A stretch of 59,707 nt of DNA from an uncultured Prevotellaceae bacterium. GTDB taxonomy: Bacteria > Bacteroidota > Bacteroidia > Bacteroidales > Muribaculaceae. Position numbers and translations under genes: made by a program. Within the stretch, counting starts at the first letter, position 1; each line of letters begins with the position of its first letter. Under the pieces are notes generated by a model that saw only the letters and a list, made by a program, of their open reading frames with translations, made no database searches and was not told the DNA's origin. Below are positions 8,596 to 18,954 of the stretch, in pieces. The DNA lies in the NCBI GenBank assembly GCA_900318255.1, contig ONJX01000019.1, positions 1 through 59,707 of the forward strand. Direction: 5' to 3'.

Positions 8596-10950
8596 TTATC
8601 TTACGATAAGCACCTTGGCAGTGCCCGCTGCGGAGCCGTCGGCTTGTGAGGCGATGATGGTGTAAACGCCGGTGGGCACTAAGTCGCCGTTCGCGTTACA
8701 GCCGTCCCACGACACCATGCCGCCAGTAGATTTTAGTGAGCGGATGACGTTGCCCGAGGGGTCGGCAATCTTCACGAGGGAGTTCTCCATGAGTCCGGTG
8801 ATGTTGATGGGGCCTCCGTAGTCGGGTCGCACGGGGTTAGGATAGGCATAGATGTTGCTGAAGCTAGGTTGCCCTGGAGTGGCGTCGCTCACATACTCTG
8901 CCACGCCAAAAGGTGTGGTGACGAAGACGGCGTTGCCTGTTGGGTCGCAGCACACCTGGTAGATTTGGTTAGTGCCGAGCACGCTGTTGCTGGCGTTGAA
9001 GTTCTTGAGCACCTGTTGCCCGTCGGCACTCACGAGAAATAGTCCTGACTCGTTGGTGCCTATCCACTTGCGGTTAGCGCCATCCACGGCGATGCAGTTG
9101 ATGGTCTGCCCGTCGAGCAGGTAGTCGGCAAGGTTAGTGCCGTCGTTGCGTGGCACCTTGATGTGGGTGACGTGGAAGCCAGGCTCAAACGCCTTGCTAG
9201 GGTCGAAAGCTATCATTCCCGAAGTGGTTCCCATCCACACCATGCCGTTGTTGTCGGCAGTGAGAGCGCGAATGTCATACCATGCCATGTTCTTGCCGTC
9301 CTGGTCGGGTAGAGTGCCCGAGGCAAACGAGATGCTGCTCTTTACCGAGAGGTCGCTGTTGTTGTTCCAGATCACGATGGGTTTCTGGTAATGTCCGCTT
9401 GCTGCCACCTTAGTGTCGCCAGCGCCAATGGTGAGCTGTGTGCGCTTGAAGCTGCTGTGGTACAGGTTGCTAATGTGCTGGGTTTTGTTGTAGATAAAGT
9501 CGTCGGGTGTGAGTTGCGCCTTGGTCTGCTTTGACGGCGTGAGCACGCGCACGGGGTTATCCTCGTCGGTGGTCTGTATAATCCACAAGTTGCCTTGAGA
9601 GTCAAATTTCAGTGCTGGCATGCGGGTTTTCTTGATGAATCCACATTCCTCGCCCACATAGTTGGCCACAAACTTGCCATTAGTGACTTTGTAGATGCCC
9701 TTCTTGCGGGTGCTGAAGTAGTAGGTGCCAGCTTCATTGGGCGAGAACACAAACCATTGTGGGCAGTAGCTACCCTCGGCGTCGGGCTCAGGCATCTCGG
9801 CGGGAGTGATGTCTTGCCAGGAGACGCCGTCGAAGGTGTTGAACTGCGTCTTGTTAGCGAGCGTGAAGTTGACATCGCGGTCGAGCAGGTCGTCAAGGAC
9901 GGCATTGTCGCTAGTGCTGGTGAGCACTAGCTTCTCATTGGCGATGTCATATATCATCCAGAATGGTATTGTGGAGATAGAGATGGCGTTAGGCACCACA
10001 TTGTCGGTAACTGTTTCACCGCTAGTGTGATGCAGCCCCTCATTGTCGAGGTACCATGCGTCGCCACCACTGGTGAGGGAGCCGTAGATGCCACCGCCCT
10101 GGTGGCGCACTGCCTCGGCACCGCTGGCGTTAGTGGTGTAGTGATAGTCGGCATTGCCAAAGCTAATCACATATCCTGCGTCGCGCATCTTGTGCACTGC
10201 TATGGGTTTCCCTGTTGCCACCTGTGCTGGAGTGAACGATAGTGTCTCGCCATTGGCAGTGGTGGTGACCAGGCTCAGCTGGTTGCCCGTGAGCACAAAG
10301 AAGAGGTTGTCGGCAATGGGCACCATGGATCCGGTGAGCCCCACCTGCGCGGTCTTGAAATCGCTGATGTGCTGTATGTGCTTCGATGCCGGGGCATAAT
10401 AGAAGGTGCCTTCATGGCTGGCTATGAAATAGTCGCCTTGTATTATGGCGCTTTGCATCGCCACGTCACTGATGAACGACGATACCACCTCGAGCTTGCT
10501 GTCGTTGTAGATCACGAAGCCAAAATCGGTTGCCACCACAGCCCTGTTGCCGCTGGCAAAGGTGATGTCGTTGATGGTTTTAGATGCGGCGATGTCGGCA
10601 TTCTTGATGTCGCTCATGTTGCTCACATTGCCACTGCTCACGTCTATCACATCGATGTTGGAGTTCTGGTAGGCCACCATGATGTAGTTCTTGTCGGGGT
10701 TGTAGTAAATGTTCTTTACTCCCGAGTCGCTGAGGTCGTTGGCACGGTTCAGGTGCTCATTCTCTTGAGATTCCTTGTCGTAGCGATAAAGGTTGTTGCT
10801 GGCAAGGTAATACACTTCGTCGCCAGTGTCGATGCAGTTAGTGATGTTCTCGCCGGCAAACATGGGGTGTAGTATCCACTTGCCATAGTCGCTTTGCGCC
10901 TGCGTTGTCATTGCTGCAAGCGCTATTACCATAGTGATGATATGTTTCAT
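8596..10950 (-). CDS. PorZ-like T9SS beta-propeller protein, copy A
   Basis: 784 residues. A signal peptide (about 1-18) is followed by two propeller-like regions with repeated two-component-regulator-type blades (VYYLASNNLYRYDKES near 45-60; RKWIGTNESGLFLVSADG near 640), then an Ig-like T9SS-type C-terminal domain (YAYPNPV, then GVYTIIAS). This matches PorZ, which in P. gingivalis belongs to the surface attachment complex with PorU, PorV and PorQ, binds anionic LPS and keeps its C-terminal domain. It lies 50 nt behind copy B, so A and B are probably one transcript. An alternative is a propeller cargo protein. The match to PorZ is by layout and motifs only. Confidence 0.65.
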   Translation of the reverse strand: MKHIITMVIALAAMTTQAQSDYGKWILHPMFAGENITNCIDTGDEVYYLASNNLYRYDKESQENEHLNRANDLSDSGVKNIYYNPDKNYIMVAYQNSNIDVIDVSSGNVSNMSDIKNADIAASKTINDITFASGNRAVVATDFGFVIYNDSKLEVVSSFISDVAMQSAIIQGDYFIASHEGTFYYAPASKHIQHISDFKTAQVGLTGSMVPIADNLFFVLTGNQLSLVTTTANGETLSFTPAQVATGKPIAVHKMRDAGYVISFGNADYHYTTNASGAEAVRHQGGGIYGSLTSGGDAWYLDNEGLHHTSGETVTDNVVPNAISISTIPFWMIYDIANEKLVLTSTSDNAVLDDLLDRDVNFTLANKTQFNTFDGVSWQDITPAEMPEPDAEGSYCPQWFVFSPNEAGTYYFSTRKKGIYKVTNGKFVANYVGEECGFIKKTRMPALKFDSQGNLWIIQTTDEDNPVRVLTPSKQTKAQLTPDDFIYNKTQHISNLYHSSFKRTQLTIGAGDTKVAASGHYQKPIVIWNNNSDLSVKSSISFASGTLPDQDGKNMAWYDIRALTADNNGMVWMGTTSGMIAFDPSKAFEPGFHVTHIKVPRNDGTNLADYLLDGQTINCIAVDGANRKWIGTNESGLFLVSADGQQVLKNFNASNSVLGTNQIYQVCCDPTGNAVFVTTPFGVAEYVSDATPGQPSFSNIYAYPNPVRPDYGGPINITGLMENSLVKIADPSGNVIRSLKSTGGMVSWDGCNANGDLVPTGVYTIIASQADGSAAGTAKVLIVR

Positions 10951-11000
10951 TGTTTCGTCTTTTTTAGGCTTTAGGCCTCAGCTCATGAGCGTTGAGCCCA

Positions 11001-13337
11001 TTATTTAATCACTGCGATTTTTGCTAGTGGTTTGCCAGTGGTGCTGGGTGTGGTGCCTTGTGCGGCATATACCTTGTAGATGCCTGTGCCCACTGGTGTG
11101 GCATAGGCGTTGCACACATCCCACATGGCAATGCCTCCATTGCTGTGAAGGGTGGCTATGGGGGTGCCAGTGGCAGTGGTGATGACCACGGTGGAGTTGT
11201 CCATGAGTCCCTTGATGGTGACATATCCGGTGAACGACGAGCTCACGGGGTTGGGGTAGGCAACGACATTGCTGTAGTCGGGGGCTGCCGGTGTCATGTC
11301 GCTGTAGTATTCGAGCACGCCGTTGCTGGTGACCACGAGCACCGAGTTGGTGGAATGGTTGTAGCACACGCTATATACTTGGTCGCTAGGCATGGGGCTG
11401 TTGCTAGTGTTGAAATGCTTGATGATTTCAGAGCCATCGGCACTGACGAGGTAGATGCCATTAGTGTTGGTGGCTATCCACTTGCGGTTTTGTCCATCCA
11501 CATCGATGCAGTTGACTTGTATGCCCTCGAGCAGCACCTCGTTCACCACATTGCCTTCTTCCTTGGTGAGCTTAATGCGGTTGATGCGGAAGTCGGGGCT
11601 GAAGGCCTGGCGTGGGTCAAACGAGATGACTCCGCTCACGGTGCCAATCCAAATCATGCCTTCCTTGTCGGCCTTGATATACACCCATCCGTAGGTTGAA
11701 TAGTATTTGTTGTCTTGGTCGAAGAAAGACTCAAACACTTTGTACTGCTTCAGCGTCAAGTCCTCGTTGTTGTTCCAGATGATGAGAGGGTCGTTGTAGT
11801 TTCCGGCCGAGAACACCTTGGTGTCGCCCGCGCCAATGTCGAAGGTCATGCGCTTGAAGCCGCCATCGGCCCCGGTGTAGCACGAATTGCCCAGGTTGTT
11901 GGTGACGAAGTGTGAGGCATTGACCTCGTTGAGGAGCTGGTTCTGAGCGCTGATTGCCGCCACGTCAATGTTGGGGTTGCGTGGTTGCGCAATCCACAGA
12001 TTTCCCTTGGAGTCAAATTTTATTGCCATGCCGCGGTTGCTCAGGGGGCCATTGCTTGGGCTGTAACATGTCACCACGTTGCCATTCTTCACCTTGGCCA
12101 CTCCGTCATTCCTGCGGTAGCAGAAGAAATAAGTGTCGGGCTCGTTGGGCGAGACTTCAATCCAGAAGTTGCCGCCATTGGCTAAATTGTTAGGCACGGG
12201 GAGTTTGTGCCATAGCGAGCCGTCCCAATAGTCGATTTCGGTGCCAGTGGTAGAGTCATATAATTCGAGCACACGGTTCTCGGCGGTGCGCGTGAGCAGC
12301 ACGCGGTGCTGGTAGGGGTCGTAGGTGCTCCAGTAGGCCCTTGCTTTGATAGAGATGCCGTTAGGCTCGGCGGTGTCGATAGCCTGTCCATTCACCTGGT
12401 GTGTGAGTCCATTCTTGCTCATGATCCACCAGTCGTCTTGCTGGTGCGAGGTGTAAACGCCGTCGCCAGTGTGACGCGTGGCATTGCTGCCGTCGCTGTT
12501 GAAGGTGTAGTAGAAGCCCGCGGTGCCATTGTTGAAGTTGCTGGCTACGAAACCGCTGGGGCACTTTTGTATGGCAGCAGGCAGCTCATAGGTGAGCCGT
12601 GTGGGTGTAAATGTGAGTGTGCCGTCCTGGTTGGGCGTTATCTCAACGATATAGAAAGAGTTGCTGGCAGTAAAGAAAAAGTGGTTGTTGTCGATGGGAA
12701 AGGCTTTTCCGGTGCCCAGGGGGTTCTCCACATTTTTGTGACGGGTAAAAATCTCCACTTGCTCGCTTGCCAGGCAATAGAAAAACTTGTCGGGGCGAAC
12801 TATTATCTTGTAATCACCCACTTGAGCCACTGAGGGCAAGGGTAGGCTGTAGTGTCTCACCTCCTTCACCCTGAAGGTCTCGTCCTCGATAGTGATGTAT
12901 CCAAACGATGCTGCGACATAGGTAATTCCATCGCCAAAGGTGATGTCATTAATGGTTTTAACAGTGTTCATGTTGAGCACCACATCCTTGATGGCGCTCA
13001 CGTTGACCACTGTGCCGTCATTTTTGATGATGTCGATGTTGCAGTTGTCGTAGGCAATAAACAGGTAATCCTTGTCGTAGTTATAGTAGAGTTGCTTAAT
13101 GTTCACATCGTTGATGGCGCCGTTTACATCAACCGAGGTGTTGCTCTGGCTTGCTTTGTCATAGCAAAACAGGCTGCCACTCACCAGATAATAAATTTTG
13201 TCTCCCACATCTACGCAGTTAGTGACTTTCTCCTCAACAAAATAGGGGTGTATCTTCCATTGCCCAGAGCCTATCTGTGCACTGGCGATTAAGGTTACTA
13301 GCGAAACCACTAGGGTGAAAAGGCTTTTGCGAATCAT
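11001..13337 (-). CDS. PorZ-like T9SS beta-propeller protein, copy B
   Basis: 778 residues with the same layout as copies A and C: signal peptide ending near residue 20, KIHPYFVEEKVTNCVDVGDK opening, propeller blades, the conserved block IGAGDTKVFSAGNYN, and a C-terminal Ig-like domain with VVAYPNPV and GIYKVYAAQG. It is closer to copy C than to A over the last 250 residues (shared DPRQAF, NRIK, SPDG/SADGSEI, SDQVYSV). No promoter is evident just upstream, where a terminator for copy C lies at 13541-13572, so its own start site must be within 13338-13540 or rely on readthrough. Confidence 0.65.
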   Translation of the reverse strand: MIRKSLFTLVVSLVTLIASAQIGSGQWKIHPYFVEEKVTNCVDVGDKIYYLVSGSLFCYDKASQSNTSVDVNGAINDVNIKQLYYNYDKDYLFIAYDNCNIDIIKNDGTVVNVSAIKDVVLNMNTVKTINDITFGDGITYVAASFGYITIEDETFRVKEVRHYSLPLPSVAQVGDYKIIVRPDKFFYCLASEQVEIFTRHKNVENPLGTGKAFPIDNNHFFFTASNSFYIVEITPNQDGTLTFTPTRLTYELPAAIQKCPSGFVASNFNNGTAGFYYTFNSDGSNATRHTGDGVYTSHQQDDWWIMSKNGLTHQVNGQAIDTAEPNGISIKARAYWSTYDPYQHRVLLTRTAENRVLELYDSTTGTEIDYWDGSLWHKLPVPNNLANGGNFWIEVSPNEPDTYFFCYRRNDGVAKVKNGNVVTCYSPSNGPLSNRGMAIKFDSKGNLWIAQPRNPNIDVAAISAQNQLLNEVNASHFVTNNLGNSCYTGADGGFKRMTFDIGAGDTKVFSAGNYNDPLIIWNNNEDLTLKQYKVFESFFDQDNKYYSTYGWVYIKADKEGMIWIGTVSGVISFDPRQAFSPDFRINRIKLTKEEGNVVNEVLLEGIQVNCIDVDGQNRKWIATNTNGIYLVSADGSEIIKHFNTSNSPMPSDQVYSVCYNHSTNSVLVVTSNGVLEYYSDMTPAAPDYSNVVAYPNPVSSSFTGYVTIKGLMDNSTVVITTATGTPIATLHSNGGIAMWDVCNAYATPVGTGIYKVYAAQGTTPSTTGKPLAKIAVIK

Positions 13338-13540
13338 AGTGTCATTTTTAGTTTTTACTTATATTTCGCAAGATGTTAACTTGCTCACTAATTAATGTTT
13401 AGTGCGTTATGGCTAATGAGTGGAAATTTAGTGATTTCATTTCCAATCACTCAACTCTAACCTCTAAACTCCATTGAATTAGTTTTATATTATATAACGA
13501 CAGAAATGGCATTAAAATTGTATGGCCAGCAAAATCACAG

Positions 13541-13572
13541 CAAAAAAACAGGGCTCCAGTGTTGGAACCCTG
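13541..13572 (-). terminator. Intrinsic terminator behind PorZ-like copy C
   Basis: Stem CAGGGCTCCA / TGGAACCCTG with one mismatch and a 4-nt loop, followed on the minus strand by seven T. It splits the three PorZ-like genes into two transcription units. The rest of the 13338-13626 gap shows nothing recognisable. Confidence 0.8.
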
Positions 13573-13626
13573 CGTTTATTTTATGCGATGGTGGCGGTGC
13601 TGCCTTGCCGCCAATGGCCATTTTTC

Positions 13627-15948
13627 TTACTTGATGACGGCGATTTGCGTCAAGGGCTCACCAGTGGTGGCGGTGTCGCCTTGCGAGGCATAAATCTTGT
13701 AGATGCCGGTATCTACTCTCACACCATTGTCGTGGCACACATCCCACAGGGCTATGCCGCCGTCAGAGACCATAGTCTTGACCACGTTGCCGTCGATGTC
13801 GGTAATCACCACGTTAGAGTTTGCCATCAGGCCTTTAATGGTCACCATGCCAGTGAAGTCGGGCTTCACCAGCTCGGGGAAGGCATAGACGTTGCTGTAG
13901 TCGTCCTCGGCGGGGGTGACATCGGGGAAGTACTCTACCACGCCATTAGGAGTGACCATGACCACAGAGTTGGTGGCGCGGTTGCAGCTCACGCTATATA
14001 CCTGGTCGCTGGGTAGCGGGCTGTTGGTGGTGTCGAAGTGCTTGTAAATCTCTGAGCCATCGGGACTGACGAAATACACTCCCGAGGTGTTGGTAGAAAT
14101 CCACTTGTTGTTGCTGGCATCAGCATCAATCCAAGTCACATGAATGCCATCGAGGAGCACACCACTGTCGTCAAAGCCCTCATTCTTGGTGTACTTTATG
14201 CGGTTCACACGGAAGTCCTCGTCGAAGGCTTGGCGTGGGTCAAGCGAGATGACGCCCATCTCACTTCCCAGCCACAAGATGCTGTCGTTGTCGGGGCGGA
14301 TGCACATCCAGTAGTAGGCGGTGTAGCTTTTGTTGTCTTGGTCGGTAAGAGACTTAAATGATTTATATTGCTTAAGGCTCAAGTCGTCGTTGTTGTTCCA
14401 GAACACCAAGCTGGCTCCCCAGTCGCCAGCCGAGAACACCTTGGTGTCGCCAGCGCCTATGCCAAAGGTGATGCGCTTGAAGCCTCCGCTGTAGCAAGCG
14501 CCTCCCATGTCGTTGATGACAAACATGGAAGAATCGACCTCGGTGAGCAGCTGGTTTTGAGGGGAGATGGCAAAGGCGTCGATGTTGTTGGCGCTGCGCG
14601 ACTGGGCTACCCACAGGTTGCCCTTGGAGTCAAAACTGATGCCCGCGCAACGGGTGGCGTAAGGGCTATTGGTAGACTTGTATTTTGCCACTACCATATT
14701 GTCCTGCACCTTGCACACTCCGCTGTCAAGGCGGCAGCAGTAGTAGTAGGTGTTGGGCTCGTTGGGTGAGATTGCTAGCCACAGGTTGCCCTGGTTGTTA
14801 GGCGCATTGGCCGGAGTGATATTGCTCCAGGCGGTGCCGTTATAGGAGTTTATCTCGGTTTTGGCACCGCTGTTGGCGGTAGGCAGTACGGTGTTGTCGG
14901 TAGTGCGGCACACCAGCACGCGCTGCTGCAAGCGGTCGTAGGTGCTCCAGTAGGCGTTGGCACTGATGCTCACGCCGTTGGGGGTCGTGTTCTCGGTTGC
15001 TGTGCCAGCCACCACATGAGTCAGTCCATCGGCACCCAGTGTCCACCAGTTGCCTTCCTCCTGGCTTGTCATGATTTTGTTGCCAGTGACTTTTGTAGTC
15101 TTGCTGGCGTCGGGCAAGATGGTATAGTAGTAATTCTTGGCTGGGAAGCTGGCCACAAAGCCTGCCGGATAGGGCTGCACGGTGGCGGGTTTAGCCGCTA
15201 CCACCTGCTTGAGAGTGAAATTGAGCGTGTCAACGCCCAGGCTGTCGGTGCCGTGACCAATGGTCACAATCTGGAACGTGGCATTGCACGAGAGGAAGAA
15301 CTTGTTGTCATTGATAGGCATGATGAGGCCGTCGCCCTTGGCATTAGCCACCTGCTTGTGCTGTTGTGCGGTCTCCACTTGCTCGTTGGCATCGCAGTAG
15401 TAGAACTTGCTGTCCAGGCTCATCACCTTGTAGGGTCCCACCTCGGCCACCGATGCCACATTCAGCTCATAGTTTCGCACTTCCTTGATGTCGAAGGTCT
15501 CGTCGTCGAGCATGATGTATCCAAACGATGTTGCAACATACATCCTGCCGTTGCTGAAGTTCACGTCGTTGATTTTTTTAGCTTTGTGCATGACCACTTC
15601 CTTAATGGCCGGCACGTTAATTACCTCTCCGCTCGACTTGATGATGTCAATGTTGCAATCAGAATAAGTGACAACAAGATACTGCTTTGAGTAGTTGTAA
15701 TAAATCTGGCTTATTACCAGGCCGTTAATCATGTTGTTGACATCGAGTGCTGTGTTGCTCTGCTGCTGCTTGTCGTAGCAGTAGAGGCTGCCTTTAGTGA
15801 GATAATACACTTTGTCGCCAGCGTCGATGCAGTTAGTGGCTGAGGAGCCAACGAAATTGGAGTGAATTTTCCATTGTCCTGCACCAAGCTGGGCATTTGC
15901 CAGCAACGGCAAGGTGAGGAAAAGTGCCAAGAATAATTTTTTTATCAT
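13627..15948 (-). CDS. PorZ-like T9SS beta-propeller protein, copy C
   Basis: 773 residues: signal peptide ANAQ near 20, opening GAGQWKIHSNFVGSSATNC, two propeller regions, conserved GIGAGDTKVFSAGDWG block, C-terminal Ig-like domain. In this copy the usual YPNPV motif at the start of the C-terminal domain reads YAFPELVKPDF, so the Pro-Asn-Pro turn is lost. Copies A and B keep it. It is the first of the three propeller genes to be transcribed and follows the 155-residue membrane protein gene by 99 nt, probably in one operon started at 16528. Confidence 0.65.
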   Translation of the reverse strand: MIKKLFLALFLTLPLLANAQLGAGQWKIHSNFVGSSATNCIDAGDKVYYLTKGSLYCYDKQQQSNTALDVNNMINGLVISQIYYNYSKQYLVVTYSDCNIDIIKSSGEVINVPAIKEVVMHKAKKINDVNFSNGRMYVATSFGYIMLDDETFDIKEVRNYELNVASVAEVGPYKVMSLDSKFYYCDANEQVETAQQHKQVANAKGDGLIMPINDNKFFLSCNATFQIVTIGHGTDSLGVDTLNFTLKQVVAAKPATVQPYPAGFVASFPAKNYYYTILPDASKTTKVTGNKIMTSQEEGNWWTLGADGLTHVVAGTATENTTPNGVSISANAYWSTYDRLQQRVLVCRTTDNTVLPTANSGAKTEINSYNGTAWSNITPANAPNNQGNLWLAISPNEPNTYYYCCRLDSGVCKVQDNMVVAKYKSTNSPYATRCAGISFDSKGNLWVAQSRSANNIDAFAISPQNQLLTEVDSSMFVINDMGGACYSGGFKRITFGIGAGDTKVFSAGDWGASLVFWNNNDDLSLKQYKSFKSLTDQDNKSYTAYYWMCIRPDNDSILWLGSEMGVISLDPRQAFDEDFRVNRIKYTKNEGFDDSGVLLDGIHVTWIDADASNNKWISTNTSGVYFVSPDGSEIYKHFDTTNSPLPSDQVYSVSCNRATNSVVMVTPNGVVEYFPDVTPAEDDYSNVYAFPELVKPDFTGMVTIKGLMANSNVVITDIDGNVVKTMVSDGGIALWDVCHDNGVRVDTGIYKIYASQGDTATTGEPLTQIAVIK

Positions 15949-16047
15949 GTCTTCAGTGTTTTGTTTTTGCAGTTTTCAAGTTTAGGTGACTATGCAACAC
16001 ACCTTAACCAATATAACGGAATTTTATTGAGAATATTGTGTGGGTTT

Positions 16048-16515
16048 TCAGTAGCTCAGTTCCTTTTCCACTATATTTCCGGCATAGTTGTTGAAGGCGA
16101 GCTTGCACCATTGTCCTGCCACGCTGCTCTCGTAGCGAAGATAGTTCTTGTTGTTTTCAAGAAAAAATGTCACGTCAACATGTCCGTTATAGGCACTCTC
16201 TTTGCCGCCAAAGGCCGATATTTTACCTTTCTTTTCCTCAATGGTGATTTTGTCGTCGATGATAGTGGCAATGAGGTTTACCGTCTCGCCGTCGCACAGT
16301 AGCAGCCCCTCACGCTCTATGGTCACCGAGCCGTCGGCATGGGCACGGAGCCTGAGCTTGCTCGTGGCCTCGTGCTGCGGTGGCGCGGGGGCAAGGTTTA
16401 GCGAACTTATCACCGAGGTTGCCGGCGCAGTCTTCTTTTGCCTGACGAAAAACCCAACAAAAACCATTGCCAGGAAAAAGGCTATAGTATAAAATTCAAT
16501 TGATGTAAAGTCCAT
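16048..16515 (-). CDS. Membrane-anchored small protein of unknown function
   Basis: 155 residues. One N-terminal membrane helix (about 8-25) without lipobox, then a short Pro-rich linker and a beta-rich domain (about 50-155) whose pattern of alternating hydrophobic and charged strands suggests a beta-sandwich outside the inner membrane. I do not recognise a family. The start lies a few nt after a -7 box, so the transcript would be almost leaderless. Its position directly upstream of PorZ-like copy C makes a link to secretion possible, but this is inference from position only. Confidence 0.6.
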   Translation of the reverse strand: MDFTSIEFYTIAFFLAMVFVGFFVRQKKTAPATSVISSLNLAPAPPQHEATSKLRLRAHADGSVTIEREGLLLCDGETVNLIATIIDDKITIEEKKGKISAFGGKESAYNGHVDVTFFLENNKNYLRYESSVAGQWCKLAFNNYAGNIVEKELSY

Positions 16516-16527
16516 GTTTCAATGCGT

Positions 16528-16535
16528 CAAAGGTA
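16528..16535 (-). promoter_or_regulatory. -7 box for the membrane protein / PorZ-C operon
   Basis: Minus-strand TACCTTTG fits TAnnTTTG; transcription would begin within about 6 nt of the ATG at 16515. Confidence 0.6.
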
Positions 16536-16653
16536 GAAATAATCCTTGAATAATATATATTTTTAAACAAAAAAAGTCTTTTTCTTTATTCTTCACTTGA
16601 TTATCTTTTGCAAAAAACTTACCAAAAATTATGCCTACCATAAATATTATTGC

Positions 16654-16661
16654 TAATTTTG
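16654..16661 (+). promoter_or_regulatory. -7 box for the polyprenyl synthase gene
   Basis: TAATTTTG fits TAnnTTTG and ends 13 nt before the ATG at 16675, which gives a near-leaderless transcript. Confidence 0.6.
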
Positions 16662-16674
16662 CGCTCTAAAAGTT

Positions 16675-17649
16675 ATGAAAAACCTCAATGACATAAAGCT
16701 TTTGATTGGTGACGAACTTGCCCAGCTCAACAAGATTATTGAAGAGGCTCTCACAAGCGACAACCAATTAATGAACTCCATAGTCTTTAATTTCTTGAAA
16801 GTTAAAGGCAAGCAGCTGCGGCCCATGCTGGCACTCATCAGCGGCAAGCTCATGGGGGGCATCAATAGGCAAGTGATAACGGCAGGTGCTGCTATAGAGA
16901 TATTGCACAACGCCTCGCTCATTCACGATGACGTGATTGACGACAGCAAGGAGCGACGCGGCATCGCCACCATCAATGGAGTGTGGACTAACCACATCGC
17001 GGTGCTAGTGGGCGACTTCTTTGTGAGCAAGGCTCTGGTGTGTGCCGTCGAGACTGGCAACAAAGACATCCTCAAGGTGCTTGCCACGCTAGGTGCCGAC
17101 CTCTCGCTCGGGGAGGTGAACCAGTATGACATTGCCCGCAACCACACTATCACCGAGGAGGCCTATTTTGAAATCATCAACAAGAAGACCGCATCGCTAT
17201 TTGCCAGCTGTGTGGAAGTGGGCGGTATAGCTGCTGGAGCCGACCGCGCCTATCTGGAAGAGCTCATCGAGTTTGCGCGGCTGCTGGGTCTGTGCTTCCA
17301 GATTAAGGACGACACCTTCGACTACTTCAACGACCCCATCGTGGGCAAGCCCACTGGCAACGACCTGCGCGAGGGGAAAGTGACCCTGCCACTGATCTAT
17401 GCCCTCTCGCTAGCCGAGCGGCCCGAGCGTGAGTACATGCTTGGCCTCATCAACCAGCCCAGCTACAGCGAGAGCGATATCGAGTGCCTGGTGGAGTGGG
17501 CTAAAGATTGTGGCGGCATCGACTATGCCTACAACAAGATGCACGAACTCTACGCGACAGCCGCCAGCCTTCTCGACAAATATGGTGATGGCGAGTGTAC
17601 CCAAGCGCTGAAGTCGATTTTCCAGTATATCATAGAGCGAAACAAATAA
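16675..17649 (+). CDS. ispB: Polyprenyl (octaprenyl-type) diphosphate synthase
   Basis: 324 residues, normal for trans-prenyl synthases. The first Asp-rich motif DDVIDDS starts at residue 85 after LIHD, the GKQLRP motif precedes it near 46, and the second motif KDDTFD has its Asp pair at 212-213. The enzyme adds isopentenyl units to an allylic diphosphate to make a long all-trans chain, most likely the menaquinone side chain; chain length is not certain. The start codon sits just after a -7 box. A pyrimidine-rich 9-bp repeat separates it from the next gene. Confidence 0.9.
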   Translation: MKNLNDIKLLIGDELAQLNKIIEEALTSDNQLMNSIVFNFLKVKGKQLRPMLALISGKLMGGINRQVITAGAAIEILHNASLIHDDVIDDSKERRGIATINGVWTNHIAVLVGDFFVSKALVCAVETGNKDILKVLATLGADLSLGEVNQYDIARNHTITEEAYFEIINKKTASLFASCVEVGGIAAGADRAYLEELIEFARLLGLCFQIKDDTFDYFNDPIVGKPTGNDLREGKVTLPLIYALSLAERPEREYMLGLINQPSYSESDIECLVEWAKDCGGIDYAYNKMHELYATAASLLDKYGDGECTQALKSIFQYIIERNK

Positions 17650-17689
17650 AATAAAGAAGAGAGAAGCCATCACAAAGCATCTCTCCCTC

Positions 17690-17742
17690 CTTTCCCTTCT
17701 TTTTTTAACTCCTTTAATTCCTTTCCCCCCTTTAACTCCTTT
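17690..17742. repeat. Pyrimidine-rich 9-bp repeat (CCTTTAAYT)
   Basis: Imperfect 9-bp units CCTTTAATT, CCTTTCCCC, CCTTTAACT, CCTTTACAA, preceded by a CT-rich lead-in. It fills the gap between the polyprenyl synthase and dehydrogenase genes. The same 9-bp period is found in the CTAGA arrays elsewhere. Confidence 0.6.
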
Positions 17743-17748
17743 ACAATA

Positions 17749-18945
<1,197 letters not shown>

Positions 18946-18954
18946 AAGGGCATA

